This document shows positions 52,626-61,730 of a DNA stretch of 64,000 nucleotides, piece after piece (position 1 is the first letter of the stretch; each line of letters opens with the position of its first letter). The notes under the pieces were generated by a model. It searched no databases, was not told where the DNA came from, and was given only the letters and a program-made list of their open reading frames with translations. This DNA is from Amycolatopsis endophytica. Lineage in GTDB: Bacteria > Actinomycetota > Actinomycetes > Mycobacteriales > Pseudonocardiaceae. The position numbers and the translations under genes are program-made. The DNA lies in contig NZ_JACCFK010000002.1 in the NCBI RefSeq assembly GCF_013410405.1, positions 1 through 64,000 of the forward strand, read 5' to 3'.

Positions 52626-53381
52626 ATGGGACAACTGGACGGCAGGACGGCCGTGGTCACGGGCGGCAGCGCCGGAATCGGACTGGCAGCGGCCAAACGG
52701 TTCGCCGCCGAAGGCGCGCACGTGTACGTGACCGGGCGGCGCGCGCCGGCGCTGGCGTCCGCCGTCGGGGAGATCGGGCCGCGCGCCACCGCGTTCCAAG
52801 GTGACGTGTCGGAGATCGCCGACCTCGACCGGCTGGCCGCGACGATCTCGGCGACGGGGGAGCGGATCGACGTGTTGCTGGCCAACGCGGGCGGTGGCTC
52901 CTTCCGCACGCTGGAGAACGTCACCGAGGAGCACTTCGACGAGATCTTCCGGACGAACGTGCGCGGTCTGGTGTTCACCGTGCAGAAACTGCTGCCCCTG
53001 CTGGTGGACGGCGCTTCGGTGATCCTCACCGGTTCCACGGCGGCGTTCACCGGAACCCCTTCCTTCGGTGTGTACGGGGCGTCCAAGGGCGCGGTGCACG
53101 CCATCGCCCGCGTGTGGGCGAACGAACTCAGCGACCGCCGCATCCGGGTCAACACCCTGGTGCCCGGATACATCGAGACCCCGGGGATCCTCGCCGGCGC
53201 GGGTGAGGACCAAGCCGCGAAGGACGAGGCGCGCCGCCAGTTGAGCGCGGGTGTGCCGCTCGGGAGACTCGGCAGTGCCGATGAGGCCGCCGACGCAGCG
53301 CTGTTCCTGGCCGGCGACCAGAGCACCTTCATGACGGGTGCGGAACTCGTCGTGGACGGAGGGGAAAGCCGGCGCCGCTGA
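52626..53381 (+). CDS. Short-chain dehydrogenase/reductase
   Basis: 251 residues from ATG 52626 with GGGGAGGA upstream. TGGSAGIG cofactor motif, NAGGG, catalytic S/Y/K in GSTAAFTGTPSFGVYGASK, tail TGAELVVDGG. Paralogue of the SDR at 17496. Probably regulated by the divergent WYL protein. The substrate is unknown. Confidence 0.92.
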   Translation: MGQLDGRTAVVTGGSAGIGLAAAKRFAAEGAHVYVTGRRAPALASAVGEIGPRATAFQGDVSEIADLDRLAATISATGERIDVLLANAGGGSFRTLENVTEEHFDEIFRTNVRGLVFTVQKLLPLLVDGASVILTGSTAAFTGTPSFGVYGASKGAVHAIARVWANELSDRRIRVNTLVPGYIETPGILAGAGEDQAAKDEARRQLSAGVPLGRLGSADEAADAALFLAGDQSTFMTGAELVVDGGESRRR

Positions 53382-53899
53382 CGAACCGCGATCACCGGCG
53401 CTCGGCTGGTGGACGTGATGGTGGTGGCCGGTACCAGCCCGCGGACTGGACATCGCAGGGCTGGGATCCGGGAGCCCCCGCGCGGGCGGTCCTGGTCAAG
53501 GCCCGGGCCGAAGGGCAGGCCACCGGCCGCCGCTACCCCGGCGACGCGACGATGGCCTGTCCGGCACCCATCCACCGAGGGCGGGTAGCCGCACGCGGCC
53601 CACCACGGCACGCTCCACACCGTGGAGCTTCTCGTGGGATCCACACACAGCGCAAGGTGGCTGACGGCTTCCGTGCCGGGTCAGCTCATGCACGCGGGAA
53701 AGTAACCCCGGTGGTCGCGTAACAAATGGCGTCTTGTGGGAGTAATGCGGTGGCTCCGGTTCGTCAGCTGTCGCCGTCTGGCAAACCGCCATTGCGTTGT
53801 GGTGATGACTGCCGGTGTCGCGCATCGGCCGCGTTGATGGTCACCGGCCCCTGGGGTTAGGGTGGCGCGACCGCAGGAGCTGGCCGGGACGGTGACATC
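53382..53899. other. Gap between SDR and LysR genes, no supported gene
   Basis: 518 bases. A rightward coding-like piece (ARAVLVKARAEGQATGRRYP, about 53480-53545) has no start or clear family and may be a relic. The last 60 bases should hold the LysR promoter, but no consensus is obvious. Confidence 0.35.
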
Positions 53900-54820
53900 G
53901 TGGATCGTGAGCAGCTGTATCGGCTCGACCTCAACCTGCTGCTGGCGTTCGACGCGTTGATGGCCGAGTGCAGTGTCACGAGGGCGGCCGAGCGGATGTC
54001 GGTCGGGCAGCCGGCGATGAGCGCGTCGTTGTCCCGGCTGCGGCGGTTCTTCGACGACCCGCTCCTGGTCCGGGAGGACAGGTCGCTCGTGCCGACCACC
54101 CGGGCGCTGCAGCTGATCGAGCCTCTCCGTGACGCGCTGGACTTGGTCGAGTCGACGATCCGGTCCGGTCGGCGGTTCGATCCTGGGGCCGATCACCGCC
54201 AGTTCACGCTGATGGCCAGCGACTACGTCTTGTTGATCCTGCTCGGACCGCTGCTGGCCGAGCTCGAGGTCGAGGCGCCGAACCTGCGCTTCACCGTCCG
54301 CCCGATCGCGGCGGATTTCGGCGAGCAGGTCAGCCGCTCGCAGCTGGATCTGCTGATCTTTCCCGACGAACTGGTGCCTGAGGACCTTCAGGCGAGCTCG
54401 GAGAAGCTGTTCACCGATCGGCTGGTGTGCGCTGTCGACCGCGACCATCCGGAGATCGGGGAACGGATCACCGAGGAGCAGTTCCGGACATTGCCCTACG
54501 TGTCCTTCGCCGGGACCTCGTTGCGCACGATCAGCGAACTGCGGTTCCGCGAGCTGGGCATCGATCGTCCGATCGAGATCGGCACGCAGAGTTTCGTGAT
54601 CCAGCCGTTCATGCTCCGCGGCACCCGGCTCATGGCGCTGCTGCACGAGCGGCTCGGCCGGTACTTTGCCGAGCGGGCCGGGATCCGGTTGCTCGATCCG
54701 CCGTTCACGATCGGCACGATGACCGAGTCGATGTTCTGGTCGCCGCGCGCCGAGACGGACCCTGCCCACCGGTGGCTGCGCAACCGAGTCGCACGGGCGG
54801 CCGCCGCGTTGCAGCCCTGA
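53900..54820 (+). CDS. LysR-family regulator (NodD-like)
   Basis: 306 residues from GTG 53900. N-terminal winged helix LDLNLLLAFDALMAECSVTRAAERMSVGQPAMSASLSRLRRFF, then a two-lobe ligand domain (HRQFTLMASDYV, DLLIFPDELVPEDL). The NodD-type sequence FDALMxECSVTRAA is common in regulators of aromatic degradation. It lies 111 bases upstream of, and on the same strand as, the ring-cleavage operon. The inverted repeat at 54828 is its likely site. Confidence 0.92.
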   Translation: MDREQLYRLDLNLLLAFDALMAECSVTRAAERMSVGQPAMSASLSRLRRFFDDPLLVREDRSLVPTTRALQLIEPLRDALDLVESTIRSGRRFDPGADHRQFTLMASDYVLLILLGPLLAELEVEAPNLRFTVRPIAADFGEQVSRSQLDLLIFPDELVPEDLQASSEKLFTDRLVCAVDRDHPEIGERITEEQFRTLPYVSFAGTSLRTISELRFRELGIDRPIEIGTQSFVIQPFMLRGTRLMALLHERLGRYFAERAGIRLLDPPFTIGTMTESMFWSPRAETDPAHRWLRNRVARAAAALQP

Positions 54821-54827
54821 GCCATCC

Positions 54828-54855
54828 ATCGATGTCAATGATGATTCACATCGAT
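54828..54855. promoter_or_regulatory. Probable LysR binding site upstream of the aromatic operon
   Basis: ATCGATGT (54828-54835) and ACATCGAT (54848-54855) are perfect 8-base inverted arms around 12 bases. A weaker GATA-N8-TATC pair follows at about 54853-54868. It lies 77 bases before the dioxygenase start, a normal distance for LysR activation. Confidence 0.55.
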
Positions 54856-54931
54856 ATCCATCGCTATCAGTGCGGCGGTTGGCGCGGTTAGCGTGTGCGG
54901 AGGCTGACCGCACAACGAAGTGAGAACATCA

Positions 54932-55861
54932 ATGGCTCAGGCAGCGAAGTCACCGCTGACCCACGTTCGCCACGTGGGTCTCGGTGTCCCGGATTTCCGG
55001 GAAGCAGTCGAATTCTACCGTTCCGCATGGGGCCTGCAGGTCGTCGACGAGGACTCCGATGTGGTGTTCTTCGGTACCCCTGCCAATCCCGAGGCCTACA
55101 TCGTGCGCGTCCGCAAGGACCCCGCGAAGCGTGTGGACCTGATCGCGTTCGCCGCGGAGAGCGCGTCGGCGGTGGACGAGCTGGCGCAGCGGCTGGGGTC
55201 GGCCGGCATCACCCTGGTGCGGGAGCCCGACAAGCTCGGCACGCCCGGTGGCGGTTACGGGTTCCGGTTCTTCGACCCGGACGGCCGTCTCATCGAGGTC
55301 TCCAGTGACGTCGCACCACGTCCGTGGCGGGCGCTGGAGCCGCGGGAATCGGTTCCGCAGAAGCTCAGTCACGTGGTCGTCAACTCGCCCGATGTCGTGG
55401 CGACCAAGCGGTTCTACGAGACGCATCTGGGTTTCCGCTTGTCGGACTGGCTGGAAGACAAGATGTGTTTCATGCGCGTCCGGTCCGATCACCACATTCT
55501 CGCGATCGCTCAGGGCCCGCACACCTCGTTGAACCATGTGTCCTTCGAGATGCGCGGTCTCGACGAGTTCATGCGCGGGACAGGGCGGCTCATCCGGCAG
55601 GGCCGCGATCCCGTGTGGGGGCCGGGCCGGCACAGTGCGGGAGACAACACCTTCTCCTATTTCACCGACCCCGTCGGCAATGTCGTGGAATACACCACCG
55701 AGCTCGAACGAATCGACGACGACGAGGCCTGGGAACCACGCACGTTCTCCGCGGCCCCGGAAGTCGCCGACCAGTGGGGCACCGGCGGCCCCTTCGAACC
55801 GATGATCCCGGCCATGCACAACTCCCCTGACCAGGGGCTGTGGACCCCTGCACCGCTGTGA
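54932..55861 (+). CDS. Extradiol ring-cleavage dioxygenase of the VOC superfamily
   Basis: 309 residues from ATG 54932 (a GTG at 54920 adds four). Two VOC modules, residues about 8-125 and 142-260. The metal set of type I extradiol enzymes is present in the second module: His147 (LSHVVVN), His202 (LNHVSFE) and Glu253 (VVEYTTE). It should open a catechol next to its hydroxyls with Fe(II). It leads an operon with a FAD monooxygenase and C-C hydrolase, which would make and then use its substrate and product. Confidence 0.88.
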   Translation: MAQAAKSPLTHVRHVGLGVPDFREAVEFYRSAWGLQVVDEDSDVVFFGTPANPEAYIVRVRKDPAKRVDLIAFAAESASAVDELAQRLGSAGITLVREPDKLGTPGGGYGFRFFDPDGRLIEVSSDVAPRPWRALEPRESVPQKLSHVVVNSPDVVATKRFYETHLGFRLSDWLEDKMCFMRVRSDHHILAIAQGPHTSLNHVSFEMRGLDEFMRGTGRLIRQGRDPVWGPGRHSAGDNTFSYFTDPVGNVVEYTTELERIDDDEAWEPRTFSAAPEVADQWGTGGPFEPMIPAMHNSPDQGLWTPAPL

Positions 55862-55871
55862 ACAGGAACGG

Positions 55872-56999
55872 ATGACTGTCATGACGAAAGCTCTCATCGT
55901 CGGCGGTGGAATCAGCGGGCTGGCTACGGCAATGGTGTTGTCGCGCCAGGGCATCGAGGTCGATCTGGTCGAACGGCAGCCCCAGGTCGAAGCGCTCGGC
56001 AGCGGTATCACGTTGATCGCACCCGCGCTGCGCGCACTCGACCGGCTCGGTGTGTACGCGGACTGCGTCGGCCAGGGGTACGGCGTCACCGACTTCGAGA
56101 TCTACGAGGTCGACGGCACCTTGGCCGAACGGTTCCCGCTGCCGTCGCCGGTCGGCACCGACCAGCCGGGGTTGCTGGGCATGATGCGCCCGACCCTGCA
56201 CACGATCCTGCTCGACCACGCGACGAACGAAGGCACAGTCGTGCGCACCGGCGTCGCGCCGGTCCACATCGAACAGCGCCCGAGCGCGGCCGACGTCACC
56301 TTCAACAACGGAGAGCACGGCCACTACGATCTGGTCATCGGCGCCGACGGCATCAGGTCCACCGTCCGCGAGCTGCTCTTCGAGCCGCTGACCCCGCGAC
56401 CCCTGGGGCAAGGCATCTTCCGGGTGGTGCTGCCCCGGCCGGCCGAGGTGACCGCGGAAGTGCAGTTCCACCCAGCCGGCGATGTCACGGTGGGATTCAC
56501 GCCCACCGCGCCGGACCGGATGTACATGTACTGCCTGTTCCCGATCGACGACGGCTACCGGCCGGAGAAGGAGGAGCTGGTCGATCTCGTCCGGGCACGG
56601 ATCGCACCGTTCGGCGGCGTGGTGGCGGAAATCCGGGACGCCGTCAAGGACGTGGACCAGATCCACTACACCAGGTTCGAGACCGTCCTCGCGCCGGACC
56701 CGTGGTTCCGGGGCCGGACGGTCCTCCTCGGCGATGCGGCGCACTGCACCACACCGCACCTGGCCGCGGGAGCGGCGATGTGCCTGGAGGACGCGGTCGT
56801 GCTCGGTGAGGAACTGGCCGCCGCGGCGACGGTCGACGACGCTTTGCGCGCCTACTGCACGCGCCGCTTCGACCGCTGCAAGTACGTGGTCGAGACCGCG
56901 TCCCTGCTGAGCCACTGGCAGACCCACCCCGACACGCCAGGGGCCGACCACTCGCGCGTCATGGGCGAGGCGTTCGAGCGACTGGCCGGCCCGTTCTGA
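55872..56999 (+). CDS. FAD-dependent aromatic monooxygenase (PheA/TfdB-like)
   Basis: 375 residues from ATG 55872 (or 55881). FAD-binding GGGISGLATAMVLSRQG, IGADGIRSTVR, and FRGRTVLLGDAAHCTTPHLAAGAAM with the GD motif. It is at the short end for this family and lacks a C-terminal thioredoxin-like domain. It should hydroxylate a phenolic ring with NAD(P)H and O2, giving the catechol for the VOC enzyme. Lies 10 bases after it. Confidence 0.92.
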   Translation: MTVMTKALIVGGGISGLATAMVLSRQGIEVDLVERQPQVEALGSGITLIAPALRALDRLGVYADCVGQGYGVTDFEIYEVDGTLAERFPLPSPVGTDQPGLLGMMRPTLHTILLDHATNEGTVVRTGVAPVHIEQRPSAADVTFNNGEHGHYDLVIGADGIRSTVRELLFEPLTPRPLGQGIFRVVLPRPAEVTAEVQFHPAGDVTVGFTPTAPDRMYMYCLFPIDDGYRPEKEELVDLVRARIAPFGGVVAEIRDAVKDVDQIHYTRFETVLAPDPWFRGRTVLLGDAAHCTTPHLAAGAAMCLEDAVVLGEELAAAATVDDALRAYCTRRFDRCKYVVETASLLSHWQTHPDTPGADHSRVMGEAFERLAGPF

Positions 57000-57013
57000 T
57001 CGAAGGAATTCCG

Positions 57014-57985
57014 ATGGGTACCGAATATGTCGACGATGACACACGCCTGTTGCACCAGTACATCGACAAGTGCTCGAACTGGGGTCGCTGGGGACCCGAT
57101 GATCAGCTCGGTGCGCTCAACCTGGTCGGCCCGGAGGAGGTCCGCCGCGCCGCCGCGCTGGTGCGCAAAGGGATTCCGATCTCGCTGACCCTGCCCTACG
57201 ACCAGGCCGGGCCACAACCCGGCGGTTTCCGCGACAACCCACAGCTGCTGGTCACCGCTTCCGGTACCGATCATGTGTCCGGGGCGCAGGATCAGCTGCC
57301 GGGCGGGTTCGGCCCGGCGAGGGGCTTCGGGTTCTCCGACGACGTGCTCGTCATGCCGACGCAGTGCGGCACGCAATGGGACTCGCTGTCGCACATCTTC
57401 TGGGAAGGCAAGATGTGGAACGGGCGCTCGGCCGGACAGGTCACCAGCGGCGGCGCCGCGGCCAACGGCATCGAGAACTACACCGGCCGCGTCGTGATGC
57501 GCGGGGTGCTGGTGGATCTGCCGGCCCACCGGGGAGTCGAATCGCTGGAGCCGGGCGAGCCGATCACACCCGATGCGATCGAGGAGGTGCTCGCGGCGCA
57601 CGACGTCACCGTGCGCCCGGGAGACGCCCTCCTCGTGCGTACCGGGTTCATGGCCGCGCGCCGGGGTCACTGGGGTGACTACGCCGGTGGCCCGGCGCCA
57701 GGGCTGTCACTGCACACGGCGCCATGGCTGCGTGAGCACGACATCGCGGCCGTCGCCACCGACACCTGGGGCGTGGAGGTACGGCCCAACGAGATCGGAT
57801 ACTTCCAACCCCTGCACATCGTCTCGCTCGTGCACGGCGGCATCGCTTTCGGGGAGATGTTCGACCTCGACGCGCTCGCCGCGGACTGCGCCGCGGACGG
57901 CGTGCACGAGTTCATGTTCGTGGCCTCGCCCTTGCCGATCACCGGTGGCTCCGGTGCCCCGGTGAGCGCGGTGGCGATCAAGTAA
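57014..57985 (+). CDS. Cyclase-family (kynurenine-formamidase-like) hydrolase with altered metal motif
   Basis: 323 residues. The family motif HxGTHxDxxxH is here QCGTQWDSLSH, so two metal-binding His are Gln while Asp and the last His remain. Another conserved set, ATDTWGVEVRP and YFQPLHIVSLVHGGI, is intact. This subgroup is widespread in catabolic operons. The reaction would be amide, lactone or ester hydrolysis, or ring opening, after dioxygenation. Spacing of 14 bases from the monooxygenase supports co-transcription. Confidence 0.85.
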   Translation: MGTEYVDDDTRLLHQYIDKCSNWGRWGPDDQLGALNLVGPEEVRRAAALVRKGIPISLTLPYDQAGPQPGGFRDNPQLLVTASGTDHVSGAQDQLPGGFGPARGFGFSDDVLVMPTQCGTQWDSLSHIFWEGKMWNGRSAGQVTSGGAAANGIENYTGRVVMRGVLVDLPAHRGVESLEPGEPITPDAIEEVLAAHDVTVRPGDALLVRTGFMAARRGHWGDYAGGPAPGLSLHTAPWLREHDIAAVATDTWGVEVRPNEIGYFQPLHIVSLVHGGIAFGEMFDLDALAADCAADGVHEFMFVASPLPITGGSGAPVSAVAIK

Positions 57986-58002
57986 CAGACGAAAGGCACG
58001 CA

Positions 58003-59163
58003 GTGTACGAACCGTTCCCGGACAAGTACGTGTGGAACCTCTCCGTCGGGATCGCTCTGGCCGTCGGCGGTCTGATCGGTGAGGTGGACCGCGCCTGCCG
58101 CCCGCTGCACGACCTGGCCACTGACGACGACGACGAGGCGACACAGGCGTTCTTCCGTTCCTGGTCCGCTGTGGCCGACAACCTCGTGGAACTGGCCGAA
58201 GAGGATGAAAAACGCGGCCGGCGGCGCAGTGCCGGACAGAAGTACGGACGCGCCGCCGTGTACTACCAGACCGCCGAACGCATGCAGGCTCATTCCTTCG
58301 AGCCCCGCAAAGTCGCCTACCGCAACGCATTGGACTCCTTCGCCCGCTACCTGGAACTGACCGACCAGCCGGCCGAACGGGTCGAGATCCCCTACGGTGG
58401 CGCCAGCCTGCCGGGCATCCTGGTCCGCCCGGACACCCCGGACCCGGTTCCGTGCGTGCTGTTCTTCAACGGTCTGGACAGCACGAAGGAGCAGCTGTAC
58501 GGCAGCGGCACGGCGGAGGAACTGCGTCGCCGTGGCATCGCCACCCTCATGGTCGACACGCCCGGCGCCGGCGAGGCGTTGCGCCTGCGCGGCCTGACGG
58601 CCGTTCCGGAGACCGAGCAGTGGGCGGCGGCGTGCATCGATTATCTCGCCACCCGGCCGGATGTCGACGAGGACATGGTCGGCATGCTCGCCTGGTCGCT
58701 CGGGGGCTACTACGGCCCCCGAGCGACCGCGTTCGAACCGCGCATCCGGTTCGGTGTCGCGTGGGGATCCAACTACGACTGGGGCCAGGTGCAGCTGCGG
58801 CGACTGGAGAACCAGGGCGACCGGCCGGTCCCGCACTACTGGGAACACGTGAAGTGGGTGTGGGGCTGTCACGACCTGGACGAGTTTCTCGCCCTGGCAC
58901 CGAAGATCACGCTGCGCGGCATCATGGACCGGGTCACCGTGCCCTTCCTCGTCGTCCACGGCGAAAACGACCGGCAGATCCCGGTCCACTACGCCAACGA
59001 CCTCTTCCACGACCTCGTCAACTCTCCCAAGCGCGAGCTGAAGATCTTCACCGACCGTGAGGGAGGCGTCGAGCACTGCAGCATCGACAACCTGCCCGTG
59101 GTCCGGGATTACATCTGCGACTGGATCGGCGAGACGGTGACGGAACTGAAAGGGCAACGATGA
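58003..59163 (+). CDS. C-C bond hydrolase of the DHPON-hydrolase (FrsA-like) type
   Basis: 386 residues from GTG 58003. A long helical N-terminal part (to about residue 125) precedes an alpha/beta core with Ser232 in LAWSLGGYYG, Asp322 in HGENDRQIP and His357 in GVEHCSIDN. This layout is that of 2,6-dihydroxypseudooxynicotine hydrolase, which cleaves an acyl group off a dihydroxy ring. It may do a similar deacylation here, or hydrolyse the ring-cleavage product. The ATG of the ferredoxin overlaps its stop. Confidence 0.85.
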   Translation: MYEPFPDKYVWNLSVGIALAVGGLIGEVDRACRPLHDLATDDDDEATQAFFRSWSAVADNLVELAEEDEKRGRRRSAGQKYGRAAVYYQTAERMQAHSFEPRKVAYRNALDSFARYLELTDQPAERVEIPYGGASLPGILVRPDTPDPVPCVLFFNGLDSTKEQLYGSGTAEELRRRGIATLMVDTPGAGEALRLRGLTAVPETEQWAAACIDYLATRPDVDEDMVGMLAWSLGGYYGPRATAFEPRIRFGVAWGSNYDWGQVQLRRLENQGDRPVPHYWEHVKWVWGCHDLDEFLALAPKITLRGIMDRVTVPFLVVHGENDRQIPVHYANDLFHDLVNSPKRELKIFTDREGGVEHCSIDNLPVVRDYICDWIGETVTELKGQR

Positions 59164-59357
59164 AGATCAGCGTGGATCGGCAACGCTGTGAAGGTTACGG
59201 CATCTGCGCCGAAACGGCGCCGCATCTGATGCACCTCGACGACGAAGGAGAACTCGTCCTCGATATCGAAGAGCTACGGCCGGAGCACGCGCCGGATGCC
59301 TCCTCCGCCGCACGTGTCTGCCCCGTCGCCGCGCTCAGGATCCGCGATGACAGCTAG
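59160..59357 (+). CDS. Small 3Fe-4S-type ferredoxin
   Basis: 65 residues. Cys10, Cys16 and Cys54 are cluster ligands. The residue where a fourth would be is Tyr13 (CEGYGIC), typical of P450-partner ferredoxins. It should pass electrons from the reductase encoded next to the P450 two genes on. Overlaps 4 bases upstream and 11 downstream. Confidence 0.92.
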   Translation: MKISVDRQRCEGYGICAETAPHLMHLDDEGELVLDIEELRPEHAPDASSAARVCPVAALRIRDDS

Positions 59358-60507
59358 TGCGACCAGGCTGCGCCACATCGCGGTCGTCGGTGCGTCGCTG
59401 GCCGGCACGCTCGTCGCCGACACCCTGCGCAGGAACGGGTACGACGGGCGAATTACCCTGCTCGGGGCCGAGCCGCATGCCGCATACAGCCGTCCCGCGT
59501 TGTCGAAAGGCGTTCTCGCGGGCACCGAGGAACCCGGCGACATCGCGCTGCAACCGCTGGGCGGCGACATCGACCAGCGCCTGAACACCCGGGTGGTCGC
59601 CACGGACCTCGAAGCGCGCCGGCTCGTGCTCGACGACGGCGACGACCTCGCGTTCGACGGGCTCGCGATCACGACCGGCGCTCGCCCTCGGCGGCTCGCC
59701 GATCTCGGTGCCGCCGAACCCGGCGCCCGGGAAACGACCTTCCGCGACCTCGATGACGCGCTGTGGCTGGCCCGCGAGCTGCGGGGACGCTGCCGGGTCG
59801 TGATCGTCGGCGCGGGCATACTCGGCATGGAGCTCGCGTCCGCGTGCGTCGATCACGGCGCCGAGGTGACGGTCATCGACCGGCAGCCGCCACTGCTCGG
59901 ACAGCTGGGCGAGTACCTCGCCAACCTCGTCGCGGCGGCCGCCCGGCGAGCCGGCGTCCGGTTCGTGTGTCACCCCTCGGTCCGGCTCCGGGGCGAAACC
60001 TCACCGATCGTCGAACTCGGCGACGGGCGTCAGTTCGAAGGCGACATCGTCCTCAGCGCTGTCGGCTGCACACCGAACGTCGAGTGGCTCGCCGCTACCG
60101 GCCTCCCCGCCGGAGGTGGTGTTCAGGTGGATACGCGGGGACGTGTCCGCGAGAACATCGTCGCCGCGGGTGATGTCGCCGCTTTCCCCGCCGATGGTGG
60201 ACACCGGCGCACTCCACTGTGGAACAGTGCCCTCGAACAAGCGCGTACCGCGGCCGCCGCCCTCCTGCGCGGAGACGCGGCTCCGCCGTTGACCCCCGCG
60301 GGATACTTCTGGACCGAACAGTTCGGTTTGACCATCAAGGTCTGCGGAAAGCTACCGGCGGCGGGCACCCCGGCCATTCTCGACGGCACATCCGGCACTT
60401 CGGAGCTGCTCCTGCAGTGGCGGGACGAGCGCTCCGCCACAACGGCCGCCGCGGTGAACACCCGAGTCCCCATCGGCAAACTTCGGGCACTGGCCCGCGA
60501 GTCCTGA
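59347..60507 (+). CDS. FAD/NAD(P)-dependent ferredoxin reductase
   Basis: 386 residues from ATG 59347, inside the ferredoxin's last codons. FAD motif VVGASLAGTLVADTLRR, NAD motif VIVGAGILGMELAS, second FAD motif NIVAAGDVAAFP. It is the Adx/putidaredoxin-reductase-type enzyme that serves the adjacent ferredoxin and P450. The C-terminal 70 residues are the typical interface domain. Confidence 0.9.
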   Translation: MTASATRLRHIAVVGASLAGTLVADTLRRNGYDGRITLLGAEPHAAYSRPALSKGVLAGTEEPGDIALQPLGGDIDQRLNTRVVATDLEARRLVLDDGDDLAFDGLAITTGARPRRLADLGAAEPGARETTFRDLDDALWLARELRGRCRVVIVGAGILGMELASACVDHGAEVTVIDRQPPLLGQLGEYLANLVAAAARRAGVRFVCHPSVRLRGETSPIVELGDGRQFEGDIVLSAVGCTPNVEWLAATGLPAGGGVQVDTRGRVRENIVAAGDVAAFPADGGHRRTPLWNSALEQARTAAAALLRGDAAPPLTPAGYFWTEQFGLTIKVCGKLPAAGTPAILDGTSGTSELLLQWRDERSATTAAAVNTRVPIGKLRALARES

Positions 60508-60529
60508 CCATTCCACCTTGGAGAGACCA

Positions 60530-61714
60530 ATGACGATCGCTCCCGCCCCGCACACCGATATCGATCTGTTCTCGGACACGGTCCTCACGGATCCCTACCC
60601 CGCCTACGCCGCGTTGCGTGCCTCGGGCGCCGCCGTGTACCTGGACAAGACCGACGCGTGGGCATTGCCGCGGTACGAACACATCCGCGCCGCCCTGCAC
60701 GACTGGGAAACGTTCTCCTCGGACGCCGGCGTCGGGCTGAACGACGTGGTGAACGGCTTCCTCGTCGGCACGGTGCTCGGTACCGACCCGCCGCAGCACG
60801 ACACGCTCCGCTCCGTGCTCTCCGAGCAGCTGGCACCCCGCGCCCTGCGGAAGGTCAAGGACGACATCGAAGCGAGCGCCGACAAACTCGTGGACGCACT
60901 GGTCACGCGTGGCGAGTTCGACGCCGTGACCGACCTCGCGGCGGCGTTGCCGCTGTCGGTGGTGTTCGACCTCATCGGCCTGCCCGAGCACGCGCGTGAG
61001 GACATGCTCCGCTGGGCAGACGGCACATTCACGGTCTTCGGTCCCATGAACGAGCGCACCGAGAAGGGCCTCGGGGTCATCCAGGAGATGTTCGCGTGGC
61101 TCGGCACGTTGCGCGCCGAGGACCTGAAACCCGGCAGCATGGGCCGTGCGATCTTCGACGCGGCCGCCGCCGGAAAGATCGGCCAGGACTCGTGCGTTCC
61201 GTTGCTCGCCGCATACACCACCGCCGGCATGGACACCACGATCAACGCCATCGCCAATTCGATACAGCTCTTCGCGACCCACCCGGATCAATGGGATGCC
61301 CTCCGTGCGAATCCCGACTTCATTCCCAGTGCGTTCAACGAAGTCCTTCGTTATGACGCACCCGTCCAAGCGTTCGCCCGGAAGCTCACGCGGGACGTGA
61401 CCATCGACGACACGCACATCCCGTCCGGCGCCCAGGTCGTCCTGCTCTACGGATCCGGTAACCGCGATGAACGCCAGTACCCGGACCCCGACAGTTTCGA
61501 CATCCAGCGCAATCCGGTCGACCACCTGACGTTCGGCTACGGCACGCACACCTGTGCGGGACAGGCGCTCGCGAAGATCGAAGCACACGCGATACTGCGT
61601 GCCCTCATCGCGCGGGTACGACGCATCCATGTCGGCGAGCCGGCACGGCACCTGAACAACGTGATTCGTGGCCTGGAATCACTGCCCGTGGTTCACCTCG
61701 ACATCGATGGCTAG
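60530..61714 (+). CDS. Cytochrome P450
   Basis: 394 residues from ATG 60530 with TTGGAGAG upstream. I-helix AAYTTAGMDTTINA with the AGxDT acid-alcohol set, ExxR in NEVLRYDAP, and heme loop FGYGTHTCAGQ with Cys342. Class I bacterial P450 with its ferredoxin and reductase directly upstream. Likely performs the first hydroxylation or an O-dealkylation of the operon's substrate. Confidence 0.95.
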   Translation: MTIAPAPHTDIDLFSDTVLTDPYPAYAALRASGAAVYLDKTDAWALPRYEHIRAALHDWETFSSDAGVGLNDVVNGFLVGTVLGTDPPQHDTLRSVLSEQLAPRALRKVKDDIEASADKLVDALVTRGEFDAVTDLAAALPLSVVFDLIGLPEHAREDMLRWADGTFTVFGPMNERTEKGLGVIQEMFAWLGTLRAEDLKPGSMGRAIFDAAAAGKIGQDSCVPLLAAYTTAGMDTTINAIANSIQLFATHPDQWDALRANPDFIPSAFNEVLRYDAPVQAFARKLTRDVTIDDTHIPSGAQVVLLYGSGNRDERQYPDPDSFDIQRNPVDHLTFGYGTHTCAGQALAKIEAHAILRALIARVRRIHVGEPARHLNNVIRGLESLPVVHLDIDG

Positions 61715-61730
61715 AAGGAGCAAGGCGTCA

